A DNA stretch of 64,000 bases from Balaenoptera acutorostrata (Eukaryota; Chordata; Mammalia; Artiodactyla; Balaenopteridae): assembly GCF_949987535.1 (NCBI RefSeq), contig NC_080066.1, forward strand, positions 95,492,413 through 95,556,412, written 5' to 3'. Below, piece by piece: positions 48,501 to 61,149 of the stretch. Position 1 is the stretch's first letter, and every line of letters starts with the position of its first letter. The translations under genes were made by a program, and so were the position numbers. The notes beneath the pieces are model-generated. The model searched no databases. It saw nothing but the letters and a program-made list of their open reading frames with translations, and was not told where the DNA came from.

Positions 48501-51500
48501 CTTGCTCCTTTAGAAGGTCGGTACTAGAGAGTGGAGAACTGTGGTTTCCCTGCTGTATGTGGTCCTCCCTTCCTCCTCTGCTTCCTCTCTCTTCTCTTCC
48601 TTATCTCCTCCGCTTCCTCTTTCCTCTCCCAACAAATCTTTGGGGTCAGAAAGGGGCTAGAGCCCAGGACGGGGTGTGTTCTGCCATATCAGGCATTCCA
48701 GCCCCTGGGCCGTGCCATTAGTCATAGCTGAAGGCAGAGGCTGCCAGACCCTTGGGCAGAGGTGGATGTGGCAGCTTCTGGATGATGGCTGGGACCCCAG
48801 TGGATCAGTGAGCTGAGCCCCTTAGGGAATACTACTCTGCTTCCATCTCCCCAGCTCTGGCACTGCCCGTGACCCCCCAGAAAGAATGGCTGCACATGGA
48901 CACTGTTGAGCTGGAGAAGCTCCATTGGACCCAAGACCTGCCTCCACTCCAACGGCAGCAGACTCAGGAGGTGAGGGCCAGCTGGCCTACAAGGGCAAGG
49001 TGGGGTGACAGTGAGTGGGGCTGCTGTTTTGCACCCAGAACTTAGGCTTTTCTCTTCCCCCAAGCTGGAGAAACATCTCTCCTAGTGCTCACCCCCCTCC
49101 TCCTGCCTGGCCTCTAAGGCCAGAGGAGCCCCACTTCCAGTCAGAGGTAGAGTCAGGCCCTACGTCCTGAGAGGCCTGGGATTACAGGTGAGGAATGGGT
49201 GTGGGGAAGTTGCTGGTGCCCCCAGCCCATAGTTCTCGTTCTGTACCCATTAGAGGATGCAGGCCCGATTCAGTCTTCAGGGAGAGCTGCTGGCCCCCAG
49301 CGTGGACCTTCCCACCCATCTGGGCCTACACCACCATGGAGAGGAGGCGGAGGTGAGGCGTGGGGTCCAGGGAGTACTGGGCAGCTCTCAGCAAGTGCTT
49401 TTAACAACCATGTGGAGAAGGACCGCTGCTCAGCTGCCTTGGCCCTTCTGTGTGCCCTATTTCAGTTCACGGCCTTGCTGTCTTTTCAGTTTTTTTTTTT
49501 TTTTTTAATATTTATGTATTAGTTTATTTGTTTGGCTGCACCGGGTCTTCCTTGTGGCATACGGGATCTTCATTGCCGCATGGGGGATCTAGTTCCCTGA
49601 CCAGGGATCGAACCCGGGCCCCCTGCATTGGGAGCGCAGAGTCTTAACCACTGGACCATCAGGGAAGTCCCTGTCCTTTCAGTTGTTAGGCTTGAAATCT
49701 TTCTCCTTGTTCCCTCACATTCCAGTCAGTCGCCAGAACTTGCCAATTCTGTTTGTCACCTCCCCGCAGTGCTTCCTCGATCAGAGCCTTGATCCCTCTG
49801 GTCTGTTCAGTCGCCATGTTCTGCTCACTCCATCATGCCATTCGCTCGCTCCCCCACGGGGCTGCCGTAGTGATTTCCCCTGGCCCAGCTCAGGCTGTCC
49901 CTTGCCTCAGAAAGTTTCCTCGCTCAGGGAATTCGCCCAGAATAAGGTCTTGGCTCCTCAGCACGACAGAACAGCCTTCCACCATCTGTCCCTGCTGACC
50001 CCACAGCTCTGCGTCCCTCACTTCTGCTGCACATTCTGTTGCCTCCTCCCCACGTACCCGCTGTGCTCAAGGACCTCCAGGGCTCAGTTCCTGAAGCCCG
50101 CTCCAGGGAACGCCTTTCCCCTCTGCTCTATGCCAGGCCATCAGAGATCTACCCACCCACTGAGACCACATCACTTTTCCAGGTGCCCCTTCTCTCTCTC
50201 TCCTGTTCTCTGGTTGCAAATTAAACACCGATTACTACATTCCTCCCAAACTGCCTTATGCTATGGTTACTTGTGCGCCAGTCTCACTTCCTTTACCAGT
50301 TTGAGGCTCCACGGAGACAGAGGCAAGAGACATCACTTACTTTTCTTTGTCTTCACCTTGACACCTGACTCAGTGCATGGCAGATAGGGGTTGCCACGTA
50401 TTTGTTGGTGGGTGCTGCCCTGTGTCTTGGCTCCTTCTGACTTCTTGTCCCTGTTCCAGAGAGCAGGGTACTCCCTTCAGGAGCTGTTCCACCTGACGCG
50501 CAGCCAGGTGTCCCAGCAGAGAGCACTAGCGCTGCATGTGTTGGCCCAGGTCATCGGCAGGGTGAGTGGACTGTTGGCCTTGTCCTGCCCGCCCCCCTCA
50601 CCTTAGACTTTCCCACCTCCTGCCTGTTTCACTCTGACTCACTGGCCCATACACCAGCTGCCTGTGGGTCACACTGAGAACAGAACAAACCCAGGGTCCT
50701 AGCTGGACAAGTGAAGGGTTTAGGACAGAGACTCTGTAACTTCAGCGTATTCAGCAAGGTTTTATCCTCCTGCCCTCAAGGCCCAGGCTGGCGAGTTTGG
50801 GGACCGGCTAGTGGGCAGTGTCTTGCGCCTCCTTTTGGATGCTGGTTTCCTCTTCCTGCTGCGCTTCTCTCTGGATGACAGAGTGGATGGGGTCATCGCA
50901 GCTGCCGTCCGGGCTCTTCGGGCTCTGCTGGTGGCTCCTGGAGATGAGGTACAACAGGCATAGGAATGAGGCTTCGAGGCATTAGGGTCCCTACGCCTCC
51001 TGCTGGGCCTGCCCTCGTCGATGAGGCTTTGCCAAGCAGAGCACAGAATGGGGTGGCTGTGTCACCGCCTTCTAAAGGCCCCAAAGCCTAGGAGCCTTGC
51101 CTCTCTGTCCTTTGTGCGTGGCTTTTGCCCTCTACTTCTGGACCCGCTTTCTGGCCTGATCCCTCTTCCTCTTCCCACCTTCACACTCGTTCCTCTGGCA
51201 GGAGCTCCTCGATAGCACCTTCTCTTGGTACCATGGAGCTTTGGTGTTCCCTCTGATGCCCAGCCAGGAGGACAAGGAGGACGAGGATGAGGATGAAGGG
51301 CCCCCAGCAGAAAAGGCAAAAAGGAAGAGCCCGGAGGAAGGAAACCGGCCTCCATCTGACCTGGCCCGACATGACGTCATCAAGGTAAAAGTGCTGGGGC
51401 AGCTGCACTGGTCCCATGACCTCCAGGGCCAGCACATGTTGGGCAGGAGGGGTCATCAAGGCCTGGGGCCCAGTTGCATTTGGTAGTGGGTTTGTGTCTC

Positions 51501-54500
51501 TGATCCTCAGGGGCTCCTGGCCACCAATCTGCTGCCTCGGCTACGCTACTTGCTGGAGGTGACCTGCCCAGGACCTTCTGTGGTCCTTGACATCCTGGCT
51601 GTGCTCATCCGCCTGGCCCGGCATTCCCTGGAGTCAGCCACAAGGGTGAGAAAGAGAAGGAGGCAGGGACTGGGCAAAGAGCCTAGCTAGGCCTGGTCTT
51701 GACCCTCAGCCTCCCTACCTCCCTTTTCCTCCTGGCCTGCACAGGTCCTAGAGTGCCCTCGGCTGATAGAGACTGTGATTCAAGAGTTCCTGCCCACCAG
51801 CTGGTCCCCTATGGGGGTGAGGCCTACCCTCAGTCTACACAGAGTGCCCTGTGCTCCTGCCATGAAACTTCTTCGTGTCCTGGCCTCGGCTGGTAGGAAT
51901 ATTGCTGCCCGGCTGGTAAGCAGAACACAGGGCAAGGGATGGGGGCTTGAGACAGGGCTGGGCTGGGGGCTAAGCATAGCCCCTGCACTCTGGGTGGCCC
52001 AGTCATGCCATCTTTCTCTTTGTATCTGTTCCAGTTGCCTAGAAATGGAACAGAAACCCCCAGGCAGGAACCTAGTCACCTGGAGCCTAGTGTATCCTGT
52101 AGGCCTGCTCTGCTTTCATTCTGTGAAGGGAAGGTTCCCTGTTCCCTGGACCCAGGCCAGAAGGGCCACATACAAATAGGCATAGCCAAGGTGCCCAGCA
52201 AGTGCTTGCTAAAAAGAAGGAGGGAAGGAGAGAGGAAGGGAGGGATGGATGAGATAGTTTCACCCTAGCCCAGAACTATGACCCTCTGGCACCAGAGGGG
52301 TCTCAGCAGGGATTAGTTGAGCCAGTTTCTGTAGTAAGAGAACCTGAGGCTTGGAACTTCGGGCTCCCAGCTGATCCTGATCCCCAGACTCTCTGCCCAA
52401 CCCCAGCTGAGTGGCTTTGATCTCCGGAGTCGCCTGTGCCGCTTTATAGCTGAGGCTCCCCAGGATCTGGCCTTGCCCCCAGAGGAAGCCGAGACACTGA
52501 GCACTGAGGCCTTCCGTCTGTGGGCCGTGGCAGCCTCCTACGGCCAGGGCGGTGACCTTTACAGGTGAGGAGAGACAAGGGTAGGCTCCCTCACAGACCC
52601 CTCCAGCTCTGCACTCTGGCCTTGCTCAAGGTTCAAGCTCGGAGGGAGGCTGAGTATGAGAAAGAGGTGATTCTGGGAGAAAGGAAGAAAACTTGGGAGT
52701 CAGTAGCCAGGGGAGAGTGCAACAAAGCTGGGTTAACCACATTCTGTGCACCCCAGCTTGGTATCTTGGTGAAATCAGATTTAAATTCCCTCTTGTGGTG
52801 GAAGCCTTGAGGGGCTACCTCCTTCCCTTCAGCCCCCAGCCTTCCTTCTTGAAACCTTCCCAGAGTCCCCAGCCCTGGGCCTCCCTCCTGCTCCTCCTCA
52901 GCCAGACCGCAGATGCCCGGGGCCGAGCCTTGCTTTGTGTCTTCTGTTTCCATCTCCCTTCTCACACTGAAGGGCGGTCCTTCTCCCCGCTTACCAGGGA
53001 GCTGTACCCTGTGCTGACGCGAGCTCTGCAGGCTGTGCCGAAGGAGCTCAGCAGCCCCTCCCCTCAGCCCCTGGCTCTGCAGAGGACAGCCTCACTGCTC
53101 ACCGTCCTCACCCAGCTGACCCTAGCAGCCGGTAACACCACCCCTGAGCCCAGAAGGTAGGCTCTAGCCCTGAGCTGCTGGCGGTGACGTCCTGTCGGGA
53201 GCTCTGGGACCGGTGGGAGTGCTCCTCCACAGGGAGAGGGTGGCCAGGGCTTAGAGGGGAGTCCAGGCAGCCAGATCCTCACTGTGGCCCCTTGTGGCTC
53301 TCCTGTAGTGACTCTGCCGAGGCCAGTCTGTCGGCCACTCCTTCCTCAGTCACTTGGACGCAGGTGTCTGGGCTCCAGCCTCTCGTGGAGCCTTGTCTAA
53401 GACAGACCTTGAAGTTGCTGCCCAGCCCTGAGATGTGGAGCGCCCTTGGCCCAGTGCCCACTGCCTGCCTGCTCTTCCTGGACGCTTACTACCAGGCCTG
53501 GAGCCAGCAGGTGAGTGTTGCCTGCCTGCCTTCCACGCTGCCCTGGGTGCCCTGCCTTCACCTTAGCATTCCACCCTCGTTCTCCCTCTGTCTCCACCTC
53601 TCCGTACCTCCCTCCCCATTTCCACCTTTTCCCTCCTACCTTTCTTCCTCTTTCCACCTCCACGTCCAGTGGAGCTTCCAAGGAGTCGTGTTGATAGGGA
53701 CCATAGAACCCCAAACAGCCGCTCAGCCTCCCTGGAGCCTTTATGCTCCCTCAAGACCCTAGACAGTGGGTGCCAGAGCAACCTCAGGGTCTTCTCTGCC
53801 TCTAGAAGGGGCAGAAGGCAGAAGCCTCTAAACACTGACTCTTGGCCACTTGGAGTCATGGGCTTGGCCTGGGTACACAGGGTCCAGGAGAAGGGGGGTC
53901 CTGGGCCATCAGCTCAGTGAGTGTCTTGGTCTTCCAGCCAGGCGTGTGCCCAGGGGATTGGCTTCAGGACACGGAGCGCCTGTCGGAGGAGCTGCTGCTG
54001 CCGCTGCTGAGCCAGCCCGCTCTGGGCAGACTGTGGGGTTCGCTGGGGTGTGTACTGCGTGCGGTTGTGGAGCCGGCGGTGGGGCGGGGAGGCGGCAGTT
54101 TCGCTCCTTGTGGGATTCCTGCGCCTGGCTCCTTGGTCCATCCCAGCTGGAACCCCCCAGCCTGAGGAAAACCTGAATCCCTAGCAGGCAGCGACTGGGG
54201 GCTCCAGGGAACGTGGGCACTGTCCGCACGGCCACGTTTCCGCTAGCCTTGGTCGCAGAACAAGCAGCTGTTTCCAGCCTGGCACATGTCAGGCCAGAGC
54301 CCCCCTCAGTGTCTCCATTCTGCTTCCAGGTGCTGCTCCCCTCTCTGCAACCCACAGTCCTGTGCTCCGGCCACTGAAGCTCTCTCCAGCCTCGTGTCAC
54401 TGGGCTGCACAGGAGGCCACCCTCCTCTCAGTCTGGCTGGCTCAGCCTCCCCCTTCCCATTCCTCACGGCCCTCCTCTCTCTTTTCAACACCCTGGGCTG

Positions 54501-57500
54501 GATCCACAAGGGGCTGTGTGGCCAGGTGAGCGCTGGGCGCCTGGTTAGGGGGGCAGGGGACCAAGATGGCAGGAGTCAGAGAGGGGAAGGGCGCCCCTTG
54601 GGGAAGAGAGGCCTCTTCTGCCAGCACCCATTTCTCTGAGTTTAGCTGGGGAAGGGGCAGCTGGGGAGCCCTAGAGGGCATCACAGTCACCTTGTGAATC
54701 TGAAGCTTGCCTTTCCTCAGCTGGCTGCCGTATTGGCTGCCCCAGGACTGCAGAGCTACTTCCTCCAATGTGTGGCTCCTGTGGCTGCTCCACGCCTCAC
54801 ACCCTTCTCCACGTGGGCCCTGCGCCATGAGTATCACCTGCAGTACCTGGCGCTCGCCCTGGCCCAGAGAGCGGTGGGTGCCCCCAACCCCCATCCCTCT
54901 GTCCACTACCCCCCCCCCATTATCCCCATCCTGCTTCTCTGGAGCTTGTGCTGCTTCTGGCAGGCCATGCGGTTCTACTTGCCTGCAGACATGCCCAGGT
55001 CCTGTGCCCATCAGCATATATTCTCTTCCTCACTTCTCTTTGCTTTGTCCCCCCTCACCCCCTCTGCCTGCTTCTCCCCCTTCCCCCCTTTTCTGTCCAC
55101 AGGCGACACTCCAGCCAGTGTCAGCCACCAGTGCTGCCCTCTATCACGGCATGGCCTTGGCCCTGCTGAGCCGGCTGCTGCCCGGAAGCGAGCACCTCGC
55201 CCATGAGCTACTGCTGAGCTGTGTGTTCCGGCTGGAGTTCCTCCCGTAAGTCCAGGGTTGGCGGCATCACCTGAGCCCTTTGAGAGGCTGCTGTGGTGGT
55301 TGACAGAGCAGCCCTGAATTTGGGGCCAGGAGACCTGGGTTTCATTCTCTTTCTTCCATGGATTACGCTTAACCTGTCTGAGTTTCCATTTCCTCATTAG
55401 TAAAGTGAGGATGAGGATAATATGCTAGAGTATTATTATGAGACTTCTGTGACTGTATGGCTGAAAAATGGTTATAAACTAGCTGTACGCTTATAATAGC
55501 TAACAGTTACCCAGTGCTTACTCCTTGTCCGGTACTCCCTTAACCATTTCTCTTTATTTTAATGGTTTTACCTGTACCATGAGATGTGTATTATTATCAT
55601 TATTATCCCCACTTTACTCTGAGGAAACTGAGGCACAGAGAAGTTCTGTAAACTTGCACCTAGGTAACTGGCTCTAGTGCCCGTCCTCTTAACTGCTATA
55701 CACAGTACATGGAAGGCTATTAGGGGAACAGGGAGGAGCAGGATTGGACCTAGGAGCCTCTGGGATGCCCTGGAGAGCTGGCATGGACTTGTGGGTTCTA
55801 GCCCTCATTTTTGGCTTTTGGGTTCTGTTACAGGGAAAGAGCATCAGGGGGTCCGGAGGCAGCCGACTTCTCTGACCGGCTGTCCTTAGGGAGCGGCGGG
55901 GACCTTGGGTGTGGGCGAGGAACTCTGCTAGCTCAGGCCTGCCAGGACCTCCCCAGCATCCGCAGCTGCTACCTGACCCACTGCTCACTGGCCCGGGCCA
56001 GCCTGCTAGCCTCTCAAGCCTTGCACCGAGGGGAGCTCCAGCGAGTCCCAGCCCTGCTGCTCCCTGTGGCTAAGGAGCCCCTGCTGCCCACTGACTGGCC
56101 CTTCCTGCCATTGATTCAGCTCTACCACCGGGCCTCAGACAGCCCCTCGGGGCTCCCTCCTGCTGACACTGTGGGCACAGCCATGCGGGCCCTGCAGTGG
56201 GTGCTAGTCCTGGAGAGCTGGCGCCCCCAGGCCCTCCGGGCTGTGCCTCCTGCTGCCCGCCTGGCACGGCTCATGTGTGTGTTCTTGGTGGACAGTGAAT
56301 TGTTCCGGGAGACCCCAATACAACGTCTGGTGGCAGCCCTCCTGGCCCGGCTCTGCCAGCCTGAAGTCCTACCAAACCTCAACCTGGATTGCCCACTTCC
56401 TGGCCTGACGTCTTTCCCGGATCTCTATGCCAACTTCCTGGAGCATTTTGAGGCTGTGTCTTTTGGGGACCACCTCTTTGGGGCTCTGGTTCTCCTCCCC
56501 CTGCAGCGTCGGTTCAGCGTCACCTTGCGCCTTGCCCTCTTTGGGGAGCACGTGGGAGCCTTGCGAGCTCTGGGCCTGCCTCTGACCCAGGTACTTTCTC
56601 AGCCCAGCAGGGCCCACCATGGGCATCCTGTCCTGGGCCTTGGAGGCAGTCCTGAGCCGCGGGGAGCTTTGGTGGGCCTCAAGTTCCTTATCTTACCTCT
56701 TGGAGGCTTTGAGGAGATTAAGAGAATATGTGAAAAGGGTTTACTGTGGTGTCTGGCATACAGTAGGTGTTCATTATTATTAAAAAGGCACGGCTCCTTG
56801 CTCATGAGGTGCTACAGTCTAGATAAGAGATGTACTAAAACCAACATAGTCCTCAGGTATTCAGATTCTAGGTGTTAAGTCAGAATTCAGAGAAGGGAAA
56901 GATCAAAGTGGGCTTCCCACGAGGAGAAGCCTTTGTGGAAGAAGTGGGGATTGATCTGGGCATGGAAAATTGGGTAGAATTTGGATTGTTAAGGAGAAAG
57001 ATAGAATGTACCTAGTGGAACAGCATAAGCAAAAGCTCAGAGGCAGGAAGGAATATGACAGGATGGGAAGAGGAAGGAGACTATGACAGATATCAGCTTG
57101 GGAACTTGTTGGAAACAAAGCTAATAAAGTCTTAGAGGGCCTCAGATATCAGGCTAAGGAGTTAAACTTGTAAGCTGTAAAGAGTTACTAATTTTTTTAA
57201 GATTTGTTTTTTTATTTTCATTATAACTTACTTTGGTAAGCTTGAAATATAAACATTTTAATATACGTATGTAAGATATAAATGTATATTTTGTATAAAA
57301 AACTAAAAAGAAAATATAAAATATTTTTAAGAATTAAAAAGAATGTTACAGGGAATTCCCTGGGGGTCCAGTGGTTAGGACTGCACGCTGTCACTGCCAA
57401 GGGCCCGGGTTCAATCCCTGGTCAGGGAACTAAGATCCCACATGCCACGTGGTGTGGCCAAAAAAAGAATAGATTAAGAAAAAAAAAGAACTTTACAGTT

Positions 57501-58949
57501 ATCCATAATCCCACTGCCCAGTAGTAATTATTTTGATTTACCTTTTTTTAGTCTTTTTTTTTTTGGCTGCACCTCGCAGCATGTGGGATCTTAGTTCCCT
57601 GACCAGAGATCAAACCCGTGCCCACTGCACTGGGAACACGAGTCCTAACCACTGGATCGCCAGGGAAGTCCCTGTGCATATATATATATATATATATTTT
57701 TTTTTCATATATATTTTTATAAAATTGGGATCACTGCATAATGTTTTCTTCATTGAATGTTAGGTAGTAAGCATTTCTCACATCATTAAATAATCTAAGA
57801 AATCAATGTTTTTATTATTATATCATAATCCATCGTGCAGGTGCATCCCAGTTTATTTTATCAGAACCCCTTAGTGGGCATGAAAGTTGTTTCTGATTTT
57901 TTGCTATTTTAAGTAACACTGTGATAAACACAATTGGACATAAACTCATAATCATTTCTGCATGGAATTAAGAATAATTTTTTTAGAAACAGAATTACTG
58001 TTCCAAAGAACATAAACTTTTGAAAGGTTTGGTAATAGAATTGAGCAGCTGAACATGACATTTTGAAAGTTTTAAGTAGATTAAGCAAGTAGTAGTAGCA
58101 GTAGAAATTCACAGCTGCTTCTCAGTTTCCCAGTTTCCGCTGCTTTCGAGCTCTTTAGTCTTTAACCTTGATCCTTGTGATAGACAGGGATGGATGTCTG
58201 TCTAGGACCGGATCTCTGCCCTCATGATTTGTTTCATGTGACCATCAACCATCCACCCTGTTGTCCAGTGATACACATTCCACCCTGACCCTCAGCTTGT
58301 CTCATTTCCCCTGTCACAGTTGCCTGTGTCCCTGGAAAACTACACAGCGCCTCCTGAAGACAACCTGGCCCTCCTTCAGCTCTACTTCCGGGCTCTGGTT
58401 ACTGGTGCGCTCCAATCACGCTGGTCCCCTGTGCTCTATGCTGTGGCCGTGGCTCATGTCAACAGCTTCATCTTCTGCCAGGACCCAAAGAGCTTGGTAA
58501 GTTACATCCCCATCTCCAGAGGGAGGGAAGGAACCTGCAGTTGAACTGAGCCAGCTGGGGAGGAGGTGAGGGCCAGGCCAGGCGAGTGATAGGCCTGTGG
58601 CCTGGTGCCACCTCTCCCTCTTCTGCCTCTAGGATGAGGTAAAGGCTGCCCGCAGGAGCATGTTGCAGAAAACTTGGCTGCTGGCAGATGAGGTAGGGCG
58701 GGGCACATCTTGGAGGGTGGGAGAATGGAGGGTCTTGGGGAACAGAGATCTCAACAGGATCTCACTACCCACTTCATAAAGCTTCTTCCTTCTCTGCAGG
58801 GTCTTCGGCAGCACCTTCTCCACTATAAGCTTCCTAATTCTGCCCTTCCAGAGGGTTTTGAGCTATATCCCCAGTTGCCCCCTCTGCGTCAGCAGTACCT
58901 CCAGAAACTGATCTCAGGGGTGCTCCAAAATGGGGTTTCAGAGACCTAG
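43977..58949 (+). CDS. RPAP1: RPAP1, RNA polymerase II-associated protein 1, complete
   Basis: Factor for assembly and nuclear import of RNA polymerase II, linked to Mediator-dependent transcription (yeast Rba50, plant IYO/MINIYO). Coding exons: 43977-44157, 44458-44606, 44889-44978, 45433-45553, 46163-46384, 47659-47838, 48855-48970, 49254-49352, 50460-50561, 50781-50948, 51202-51384, 51511-51645, 51745-51915, 52407-52564, 52998-53156, 53309-53510, 53938-54047, 54330-54525, 54721-54873, 55103-55245, 55834-56590, 58320-58496, 58633-58692, 58800-58949. All junctions are GT-AG and in phase. The total is 4,182 nt, or 1,393 residues plus TAG, exactly the human length. An RPAP1_N motif lies near residues 235-275, an RPAP1_C region at about 330-420, and a helical-repeat (ARM/HEAT-like) C-terminal body follows. 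No membrane segment or signal peptide. The start ATG at 43977 is preceded by a stop-rich intron and matches the human N-terminus. Confidence 0.97.
44225..44350. repeat. MIR in RPAP1 intron after first coding exon
   Basis: MIR core: 'gaagaaacagaggctcaaag' followed by 'cccaaggtgacacagc'. Confidence 0.8.
45085..45290. repeat. MIR in RPAP1 intron 3
   Basis: MIR: 'aagcactttatatgcattac', then 'ttcagataaggaaactg' and further MIR-like sequence. Confidence 0.75.
46163..49352 (+). CDS. RPAP1: RPAP1 coding exons 5-8: RPAP1_N motif and start of RPAP1_C
   Basis: Exon 46163-46384 carries [20 protein letters not shown] and, into the next exon, [19 protein letters not shown], the RPAP1_N signature. Exons 48855-48970 and 49254-49352 carry [18 protein letters not shown] and the RPAP1_C hallmark [10 protein letters not shown]...[11 protein letters not shown]. 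Intron 8 (49353-50459) contains a minus-strand SINE. Confidence 0.95.
46440..46705. repeat. MIR in RPAP1 intron 5
   Basis: MIR-type segment: 'gaggtcagtggtactaacct', 'aactgaggctcaaaac', 'tcaggtcacacagcctgg'. Confidence 0.75.
46900..47254 (-). repeat. CHR SINE, minus strand, RPAP1 intron 5
   Basis: Long-type CHR SINE in reverse (T-rich tail first, 'ccaccagggaagtcc' last). Flanking duplication 'atatattag' at both sides. Confidence 0.93.
49489..49672 (-). repeat. CHR SINE, minus strand, RPAP1 intron 8
   Basis: Shorter-type CHR SINE in reverse. Flanked by 'ctgtcttttcagtt' and 'ctgtcctttcagtt', a clear target-site duplication with one change. Confidence 0.93.
50460..55245 (+). CDS. RPAP1: RPAP1 coding exons 9-20: helical middle region
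   Basis: Residues about 387-1012 over twelve exons. Leucine-rich helical repeats follow the RPAP1_C segment, for example [19 protein letters not shown]. Exon 51202-51384 contains a strongly acidic run ([10 protein letters not shown]) next to a Lys/Arg cluster (KAKRKSPEE). All twelve exons are open and end at GT donors. Confidence 0.95.
55495..55705. repeat. MIR in RPAP1 intron 20
   Basis: 'gaaactgaggcacagagaag' preceded by the 'ttattatcattattatcccc' part of MIR. Confidence 0.75.
55834..58949 (+). CDS. RPAP1: RPAP1 coding exons 21-24: C-terminal end
   Basis: The 757-nt exon 55834-56590 is the largest in the gene (residues about 1013-1265). Exons 58320-58496, 58633-58692 and 58800-58949 finish the protein, which ends QNGVSET and then TAG at 58947-58949. 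Intron 21 (56591-58319) holds an opposed SINE pair and old L1-like DNA. Confidence 0.96.
57351..57470 (+). repeat. Short CHR SINE in RPAP1 intron 21
   Basis: Short tRNA(Glu)-derived SINE; flanks 'aagaatgttacag' and 'aagaactttacag' look like its target-site duplication. Confidence 0.9.
57545..57673 (-). repeat. Short CHR SINE, minus strand, RPAP1 intron 21
   Basis: Reverse-oriented short SINE ending 'cgccagggaagtccc', about 75 bp from the plus-strand copy, so the two form an inverted pair. An AT microsatellite (57679-57696) follows. Confidence 0.9.
57674..58110. mobile_element. Old LINE remnant in RPAP1 intron 21
   Basis: AT-rich sequence with 'ttgtttctgattttttgcta' and 'taacactgtgataaacac', a pattern seen in old L1 3' ends. 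Subfamily not resolved. Confidence 0.4.
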
Positions 58950-59292
58950 TATATATAGCTGCTGCAGAGGAAGAGATGGATACATTCTATTGGGGTTCAC
59001 CAACAGATGCCTGGCCAGAGAGAAGGGCTTCATGTCCTAAGAGTGTGCAGGAAACAATAGAGCAGAAGGCTTGCCTTCCTAGGAGCAAGCTCTTTGAGCT
59101 TTTTTGGAGATTGGTGAGCCTACCCTTATGTCCTGATATCTGGAGCTCAGGATCTGGGGCTTCTGAGGGTCTGTGCTGGGAGTGAGGGGTGACTTAGCTA
59201 TATACCCCTTCTTGGGGACAAGACAAACTAACTACACCTCTTCCTCTCCCCACCCCAGGCCAGGGTATATGAATACTGGAGCTGAGCATTGA

Positions 59293-59298
59293 AATAAA
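59293..59298 (+). terminator. RPAP1: RPAP1 poly(A) signal
   Basis: AATAAA about 345 bases after the RPAP1 stop codon, giving a short 3' UTR; followed by a T-rich and then TG-containing segment. Confidence 0.85.
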
Positions 59299-59682
59299 GA
59301 ATTTTTTTATCTTCTGGGAATTTGATTTGGACTGATTTCAGATGTACTAGTTCAGGATTGGTATCGAGGAATGGGTTATCTCTGGGGGAAGCAGGACTAC
59401 TGTGAGAGACATCGGGGGAGGAATCATGAATGGGAGGTGAAAACTGAGTCCACATCTGGGACAACAAAAATGTGGGTCCCAGTTCTGGAGTGAAGTCAGG
59501 CCAGGGCAGTGCTCTTGGGAATGGGGGGTGCTTCTAGAAGGACTCTCAGCAGTCCACTTGGAGTGTAGGTGTGCTAAATGAGGTTAGCATCTTGTCTCCT
59601 TATGGTCCCCTATTTCCATCAACTGCGATCATGAGACAAGAAGAAGCCAAAAATCAGACTGGTGCAGTAGCTGTCTATCTTA

Positions 59683-60064
59683 AATCTGTTTGGGTTGCTA
59701 TAACAGAATACCACAGGCTGGGTGGCTTTTGAACAACAGACATTTATTTCTCACAGTTCTAGAGACTGGGAAGTCCAAGATCAAGGTGCTGGCAGATTTG
59801 GTATCTGGTGAAGGCCTGCTTCCTGGTTCATAGGCAGCTCTCCCATGGCAGAAGAGGCAAGGGAGTTCCCTGGGGCCTCTTTTTATACGGGCAGTAATCC
59901 CATTTCACCCATGAAGGTGGAACCCTCATGACTTAATCACTTCCCAAAGTCCCCACCTCCAAATACCCTCAATTTGGGGATTCCGTTTCAATGTATGAAT
60001 TTGGTGGTGGGACTGTGGCGGGGGCCGGGAGGGGAGGTGGAGTGAAAACGTTGTCTATAGTGCT
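59683..60064 (-). mobile_element. MLT1-type MaLR LTR, minus strand, downstream of RPAP1
   Basis: Same family as the copy at 842-1192: 'caggctgggtggctttt', 'acatttatttctcacagttc', 'tcaaggtgctggcagatttg', 'ttctttatacgggca'-like and 'tctatagtgc' end. Confidence 0.85.
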
Positions 60065-60399
60065 GTTCTACAACACCCTTCCACTGTGGACTTTATTGGT
60101 GATAGGCAAAGGCTGGGGAGGAGTGGATCAAAGCATAAACTCTGATTCATTGATTTCTTTCTTTCTTTTGGTAGTTTCTAGGTTCTTTTGCCTGAATTCC
60201 AACACTAAGCTTTCTTACAGTGTCATTTGCTGTGTGGAATTACTTACCATCATTGTGTTTATAGGTCAGGGTGAGTGCAGTGTGCTGTCAGTAGGTAAAG
60301 AAACCACTCGCCATAAACGGAGCTGCTGAACACAGAATCATACAATACGCTTCACTCAGCAGCTCCCGTATCTGCAAAACAACAATAGCTCTCAAACTT

Positions 60400-60570
60400 A
60401 TGTGCAAAAAATCACTTGGACAGTGAGTTAAAACAGATCACCGGGCCCTACCACCAGTGTTTCTGATTCAGTAGGTCTAGGGTGAAACCCAAGAATTTGC
60501 ATTTAGCCAGTCCCCAGGTACTGCTGCCGTCCAGAACCAACCGCACTTGGGGAACTATTGATTTACAGGG
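60400..60570. mobile_element. MER5A-like hAT transposon fragment
   Basis: 'tttctgattcagtaggtcta' and 'agaatttgcatttagcc' then 'gtccccaggtactgctgc'. Confidence 0.8.
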
Positions 60571-61120
60571 ACCTTGCAAAGTAAATTCTGTGACCTCATA
60601 GTGAGACTTAAATAAGGCATGGGCACCAAACTTTTTAAAAAATCGCTGTTGTGTCTACACCTGGCACTCTACACTCAGAGACTTTACCAAGTAGCTAACT
60701 ACTATAACTTCTTTTTTTCAGTGTTTTATATTAAGCAGGCCTCAGCCACTAAAATTGGTATTTTGAGCAAAAGAATGAGGAAGACACAAAACCACCTGAC
60801 GGCTGTGTGGCCCTCTCAGTTGTCGGGTGCTTTGTGGTTTACAGAGAAACTTCCCTTCCTATGGTTTTGCAGGTGATAGAGAAACTGTCTCAGAGCTGTT
60901 GTGATTTCTTCACCAAAACCAATTGACTAGGGATGCTAATACTAGCACTCTGGTCTTCTGATATCAAATCACTAAAATCACAGTAAGAAGTTGTGCACAG
61001 AGCTGACGCAGGCAACGGAATTGTTCGAGGTGAACCCTGAGATCCTTCGCATCCTGGGGTCTGAGGTGGGAGTGGCCAGGCCGGCTTTAGGACCCAGCGG
61101 TCTCCAGCGAGCGACTGGAC
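60570..61120. other. Intergenic upstream of LTK, nothing recognised
   Basis: Contains an 85-codon frame (60619-60876) with no recognisable protein; otherwise only the LTK promoter approach. Confidence 0.5.
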
Positions 61121-61125
61121 ACTCC

Positions 61126-61131
61126 TATAAG
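61126..61131 (+). promoter_or_regulatory. LTK: Candidate TATA box of LTK
   Basis: TATAAG about 100 bp before the ATG at 61225, in a sensible position for a start site near 61,155. It fits a tissue-restricted gene, unlike the CpG promoters of its two neighbours. Confidence 0.45.
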
Positions 61132-61149
61132 TGGCAGTCTGGGCTGAAG

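Noticed and set aside
53842..54176. Overlapping 107- and 108-codon frames around RPAP1 coding exon 17
   Set aside because: One is simply the RPAP1 exon read through its donor into the intron; the other is an out-of-frame shadow.
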